Source: an uncultured Flavobacteriales bacterium
Lineage (GTDB): Bacteria > Bacteroidota > Bacteroidia > Flavobacteriales > BACL11
DNA length: 8,219 nucleotides
Assembly (NCBI GenBank): GCA_950069165.1
Contig: CATMIT010000066.1
Location: 1-8,219, forward strand
Reading direction: 5' to 3'
The notes beneath the pieces are model-generated. The model was not told the origin of the DNA. It searched no databases and worked only from the letters and a program-made list of their open reading frames with translations. The stretch's first letter is position 1. Every line of letters starts with the position of its first letter. The translations under genes were made by a program, and so were the position numbers. Below, one piece after another: positions 5,817 to 8,219 of this stretch.

Positions 5817-6585
5817 TTTCAATGATATTATTTAAAACTGAAATGGCATGATGTGCCGTTACATCATATTGAACAGGAACCACCGAAACAAAGTGATTTT
5901 CGAGTGCCCTTTCATCTGTATCATCTCCTTTGTCGTAATTCACAAATTTGCCCGTAAGCCAATAGTAAGTTCTGCCATTTGGGTCTTTTCTTTCATCAAA
6001 CTCTTCCTCCCAATTTGCCTTTGCTTGTCGGCAAACTCTTATTCCTTTTATTTTTTCATTCTCCTTAGATTTTGGAATATTTACATTTAGGCAAACACCC
6101 TCTGGTAAACCACTTTTCAAAACGGATTGTGTAATTTTCCGAATATACTTTTCACTTTCCGAAAAATCAGCATCATGAGAAAAATCTAAAAGGGAAAATC
6201 CTATAGAAGGAATACCTTCCAAAGCACCCTCCACAGCAGCAGACATGGTGCCTGAATAAATCACATTGATGGAAGAATTAGAACCATGATTAATTCCAGA
6301 AACGCACAAATTTGGCTTTCTATCCAAAATCTTATTTACTGCTAATTTCACACAATCCACAGGCGTACCGCTTACTGCATATTCTATTTGTGGCCCATCA
6401 TCTATTGTCACTTTATCACACCTTAGGGTAGCATTTATGGTAATAGCATGCCCCATTCCCGATTGGGGTCCTTCTGGTGCAACTACTACCACCTCACCGA
6501 AATCATTCATAATGGAGATAAGTTTTCGTACTCCTGGAGCAGAAATTCCATCATCATTTACAACTAAAATTAAGGGCTTTTTCAT
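5809..6585 (-). CDS. surE: 5'/3'-nucleotidase SurE
   Basis: SurE is a divalent-metal-dependent phosphatase acting on nucleoside monophosphates (and, in some species, exopolyphosphate); it is cytoplasmic and linked to stationary-phase survival. The 258-residue length is usual. The sequence shows the metal-site NDDG (10-13), the metal-binding Ser42 in APEGPQSGMGHA, SGTPVDCV (72-79), SGINHGSN with metal-binding Asn99 (96-103), and SGTMSAAVEG (111-120), all in the standard order. The C-terminal part has family-typical ICxxQAxANWEEEFDERxDPxGRTYYWL-like sequence around 174-201, and D(D/T)TDERALENHFVSVVP-like residues near 222-237. The ATG at 6585 directly precedes KKPLILVVNDDG. It is the first gene of the surE, small membrane protein, lpxB operon; the next gene overlaps it by 8 bases. 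A candidate -7 element lies 19 bases upstream. Confidence 0.97.
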   Translation of the reverse strand: MKKPLILVVNDDGISAPGVRKLISIMNDFGEVVVVAPEGPQSGMGHAITINATLRCDKVTIDDGPQIEYAVSGTPVDCVKLAVNKILDRKPNLCVSGINHGSNSSINVIYSGTMSAAVEGALEGIPSIGFSLLDFSHDADFSESEKYIRKITQSVLKSGLPEGVCLNVNIPKSKENEKIKGIRVCRQAKANWEEEFDERKDPNGRTYYWLTGKFVNYDKGDDTDERALENHFVSVVPVQYDVTAHHAISVLNNIIENE

Positions 6586-6598
6586 TTAACTAATTTAA

Positions 6599-6627
6599 TA
6601 CAACAAAACTAATATAATATTGTTGTA
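6599..6627. repeat. Inverted repeat TACAACAA-N13-TTGTTGTA, possible operator
   Basis: A perfect 8-bp dyad lies in the 92-bp gap between divergent surE and the metallopeptidase gene. The left arm (6599-6606) overlaps the surE -7 candidate, and the right arm (6620-6627) contains the -33 TTG of the opposite promoter. That geometry suits a dimeric regulator acting on both promoters, but nothing identifies the protein, and AT-rich dyads also arise by chance. Confidence 0.4.
6604..6611 (-). promoter_or_regulatory. Candidate -7 element for the surE-lpxB operon
   Basis: On the - strand the sequence reads TAGTTTTG, matching TAnnTTTG. The predicted start lies about 12 nt before the surE ATG. No TTG -33 box is found at the expected spacing, so this is a partial match. 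It overlaps the left arm of an inverted repeat (6599-6606). Confidence 0.45.
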
Positions 6628-6654
6628 ATTGAGAAGTGATTTTTCCTAATTTTG
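6623..6654 (+). promoter_or_regulatory. Candidate Bacteroidota promoter for the metallopeptidase/S51 operon
   Basis: TTG at 6623-6625 and TAATTTTG at 6647-6654 are separated by 21 bp, within the range of the Bacteroidota -33/-7 promoter (TTG, then TAnnTTTG). The predicted start is about 17 nt before the ATG at 6678. The TTG lies in the right arm of an 8-bp inverted repeat (6620-6627), so a bound protein could block it. Confidence 0.6.
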
Positions 6655-6677
6655 CAAAGAACAAAAACTAAAAAAAT

Positions 6678-7352
6678 ATGATTTGGATAATAATGATTGG
6701 CTTCATGATAATTGGATGGATAGTAAGTAGCCGACTTAAAAGCAAAGTAAAAAAATATAGCCAGATTCCAACTGTTTCTGGCCTAAGCGGAAAAGAAATA
6801 GCGGAGAAAATGCTAAATGACAATGGGATTTGGGATGTGAAAGTAGTTTCGGTTCCAGGTAAATTGACCGACCATTACAACCCAATGGATAAAACAATAA
6901 ACCTTAGCCCTGATATATACCAGGGAAGGCATGTAACGGCAGCAGCTATTTCGGCTCACGAATGCGGACATGCCCTTCAGCACGCAACTGCTTATCAGTG
7001 GCTAGAAATGCGTTCGCAAATGGTTCCTATAGTAAATTTCAGCAATAGAATGATGGGTACAGTCTTTATTATTGGATTAATTGGCGGTAGTTTTATAGGT
7101 TTAGGATTTAGCACATTGATATTATTATTTATCATCTTACAGGCTATTGTAACTGCATTTACACTAATCACACTTCCTGTTGAATTTGATGCAAGCAGAA
7201 GAGCCCTTATTTGGTTGAAATCTTCAAATATTACAAATGATGAAGAAGTAGTATTTGCAGAAGACGCTCTAAAATGGGCAGCAAGTACTTATGTGGTAGC
7301 AGCATTGGCAGCAGTAACTTATCTACTTTATTATATTGCGTTAAGGGACTAA
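6678..7352 (+). CDS. YugP-like membrane zinc metallopeptidase (Zn_peptidase_2)
   Basis: The 224-residue length and layout match the YugP family of integral-membrane neutral zinc metallopeptidases (PF04298), whose substrates are not established. An N-terminal membrane anchor (2-17) is followed by SKVKKYSQIPTVSGLSGKEIAEKML, the family-typical linker quoted here from S22 to L46 in outline, then LTDHYNPMDKTINLSPDIYQGRHV (start L63), and the catalytic HExxH motif HECGH (94-98) with Glu95 as the base and His94/His98 as zinc ligands. Membrane helices follow at about 123-143 and 146-166, then PVEFDASRRA (167-176), whose Glu169 is the likely third ligand, and a last helix at about 203-220. All expected motifs are intact. 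The ATG is preceded by a candidate promoter, and the stop overlaps the start of a secreted S51 peptidase gene by one base, so the two are probably co-translated. Confidence 0.92.
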   Translation: MIWIIMIGFMIIGWIVSSRLKSKVKKYSQIPTVSGLSGKEIAEKMLNDNGIWDVKVVSVPGKLTDHYNPMDKTINLSPDIYQGRHVTAAAISAHECGHALQHATAYQWLEMRSQMVPIVNFSNRMMGTVFIIGLIGGSFIGLGFSTLILLFIILQAIVTAFTLITLPVEFDASRRALIWLKSSNITNDEEVVFAEDALKWAASTYVVAALAAVTYLLYYIALRD

Positions 7353-8219
7353 TGCGCGCTTTATTTCTCCTAATTTTTCCACATTTACTTTTTGCTCAAG
7401 GAAGTTTAGTTTTAGTTGGCGGTGGTGGCGAAAGTAATGGAGGCTGGAGTGATGCTCCTTACACTTGGGCACTTGACCAATCTCAAAATAGAAAAGTAGC
7501 CGTAATTTACTATAGCACATCTACATCTTGGATTCCAGAATATTTTATGGATTTAGGTGCAAGCGACACTACCCGATTTGATATTGACAACCTTACTTTA
7601 TCCAACTCTCAAGCAACCTATGATAGTTTGATGAATTATGATGTGTTTTTCATTAAAGGAGGAAACCAATGGAATTATTACAATACTTGGAAAGGAACAA
7701 GGGTAGAAGATGCAATTACAGATAAGTTTAATCAAGGAGGGGTAATTATGGGGACTTCTGCAGGAATGGCTATTTTATCTGAAGTAATCTTTACAGCTGA
7801 AAACGGTAGCGTATATCCGGATGAAGCATTAACTGACCCATACAACTGGATTGATATTGCATTAGATGATGATTTTTTAGGAATTTTCCCTGGATATATC
7901 TTTGACACTCATTTAGTAGAAAGAGGAAGGTTTGCTCGGCTTTTAGTTTTTATGGCAAATTGGTATAAAAATTGGGGAACACAAAGAAAAGATGGGATTG
8001 GGGTTGATGACAGAACTGCAATTTGCATTGATAGTAACAATATTGGAGAAGTAATGGGTTCTGCCTCCGTAACCATTATTGAAAATAATGTTTCTTGGTC
8101 TTCTCATGTATCAGATGATACAAAATACTCACAACTACTAAATGGTTACAAATATGATTTTAACACAAAACAAATCATAAACGGAGCGAATAGCATTACT
8201 TTAGATCCTACTCCATTTC
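7352..8219 (+). CDS. Secreted cyanophycinase-like serine peptidase (S51), 3' end outside window
   Basis: Cyanophycinases are S51 serine exopeptidases that release beta-Asp-Arg dipeptides from cyanophycin; relatives in Bacteroidota have poorly known substrates. The frame is open for 289 codons to the right edge. It starts with a short signal peptide (MRALFLLIFPHLLFAQG), giving a periplasmic or exported enzyme. Family features in order are GSLVLVGGGGESNGG (oxyanion-side glycine loop), VFFIKGGNQ, the nucleophile elbow GTSAGM with Ser136, and FDTHLVERGRFARL with His187 and the family-typical Arg-rich follow-up, then GIGVDDRTAICID. The N-terminal order is that of cyanophycinase rather than of peptidase E. 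A C-terminal secretion (T9SS) or other domain could follow beyond the window. The start ATG shares one base with the TAA of the metallopeptidase gene (TAATG), a sign of coupling. Cyanophycin as substrate is not shown by the sequence. Confidence 0.88.
   Translation, partial: MRALFLLIFPHLLFAQGSLVLVGGGGESNGGWSDAPYTWALDQSQNRKVAVIYYSTSTSWIPEYFMDLGASDTTRFDIDNLTLSNSQATYDSLMNYDVFFIKGGNQWNYYNTWKGTRVEDAITDKFNQGGVIMGTSAGMAILSEVIFTAENGSVYPDEALTDPYNWIDIALDDDFLGIFPGYIFDTHLVERGRFARLLVFMANWYKNWGTQRKDGIGVDDRTAICIDSNNIGEVMGSASVTIIENNVSWSSHVSDDTKYSQLLNGYKYDFNTKQIINGANSITLDPTPF

Noticed and set aside
5817..5822. TTG start at 5822 for the small membrane protein
   Set aside because: The ATG two codons later gives the typical short overlap with the surE stop and a normal N-terminus.
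5848..6090. 80-residue open frame on the + strand
   Set aside because: It lies wholly within surE, whose motifs are intact on the other strand, and shows no family resemblance.

Overview
The window looks like an AT-rich Bacteroidota chromosome segment, probably Flavobacteriales or a near relative. The signs are low GC, start codons without clear Shine-Dalgarno sequences, TAnnTTTG-type -7 promoter elements, lipoproteins beginning CKKE(E/D), a secreted YXWGXW-repeat protein, a GCTD...DGSC cysteine motif, and a ComEC without the usual C-terminal metallo-beta-lactamase domain. Taxonomic placement is inference from these features only.

Layout. (1) Positions 1 to about 770 hold two gene fragments on the + strand. 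The first is a NarL/FixJ-type response regulator, open at the left edge and cut inside its DNA-binding helix-turn-helix domain. The second is a TolB-like (PD40) beta-propeller fragment lacking both ends. (2) From about 770 to 2650, on the - strand, lies a ComEC/Rec2-type DNA-uptake channel whose native C-terminus is lost at the same breakpoint. Its reading frame runs on for about 72 nonsense residues, antisense to the propeller fragment. Three genes broken at two adjacent joints suggest a chimeric contig end or a real rearrangement. (3) 2691-4402, + strand: a probable three-gene operon for envelope proteins (a YXWGXW-repeat protein and two lipoproteins) ending at a strong hairpin terminator. 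(4) 4447-6585, - strand: surE, a 92-residue membrane protein and lpxB, with overlapping ends and so probably one operon. (5) 6678 to the right edge, + strand: a YugP-like membrane zinc metallopeptidase and a secreted cyanophycinase-like (S51) peptidase joined by a TAATG overlap; the second gene is open at the right edge.

Functional picture. lpxB makes the lipid A disaccharide and surE is a nucleotide phosphatase; both are housekeeping. The 2691-4402 operon appears to be an accessory set of envelope proteins placed between lpxB and comEC. The metallopeptidase and S51 pair would act in the membrane and outside the cytoplasm. No RNA genes, CRISPR arrays, insertion sequences or complete mobile elements were seen. 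I found no convincing new multi-gene system. The best leads are the breakpoints, the repeat-built YXWGXW protein, the unnamed small membrane protein between surE and lpxB, and the dyad in the surE/metallopeptidase divergent promoter region.
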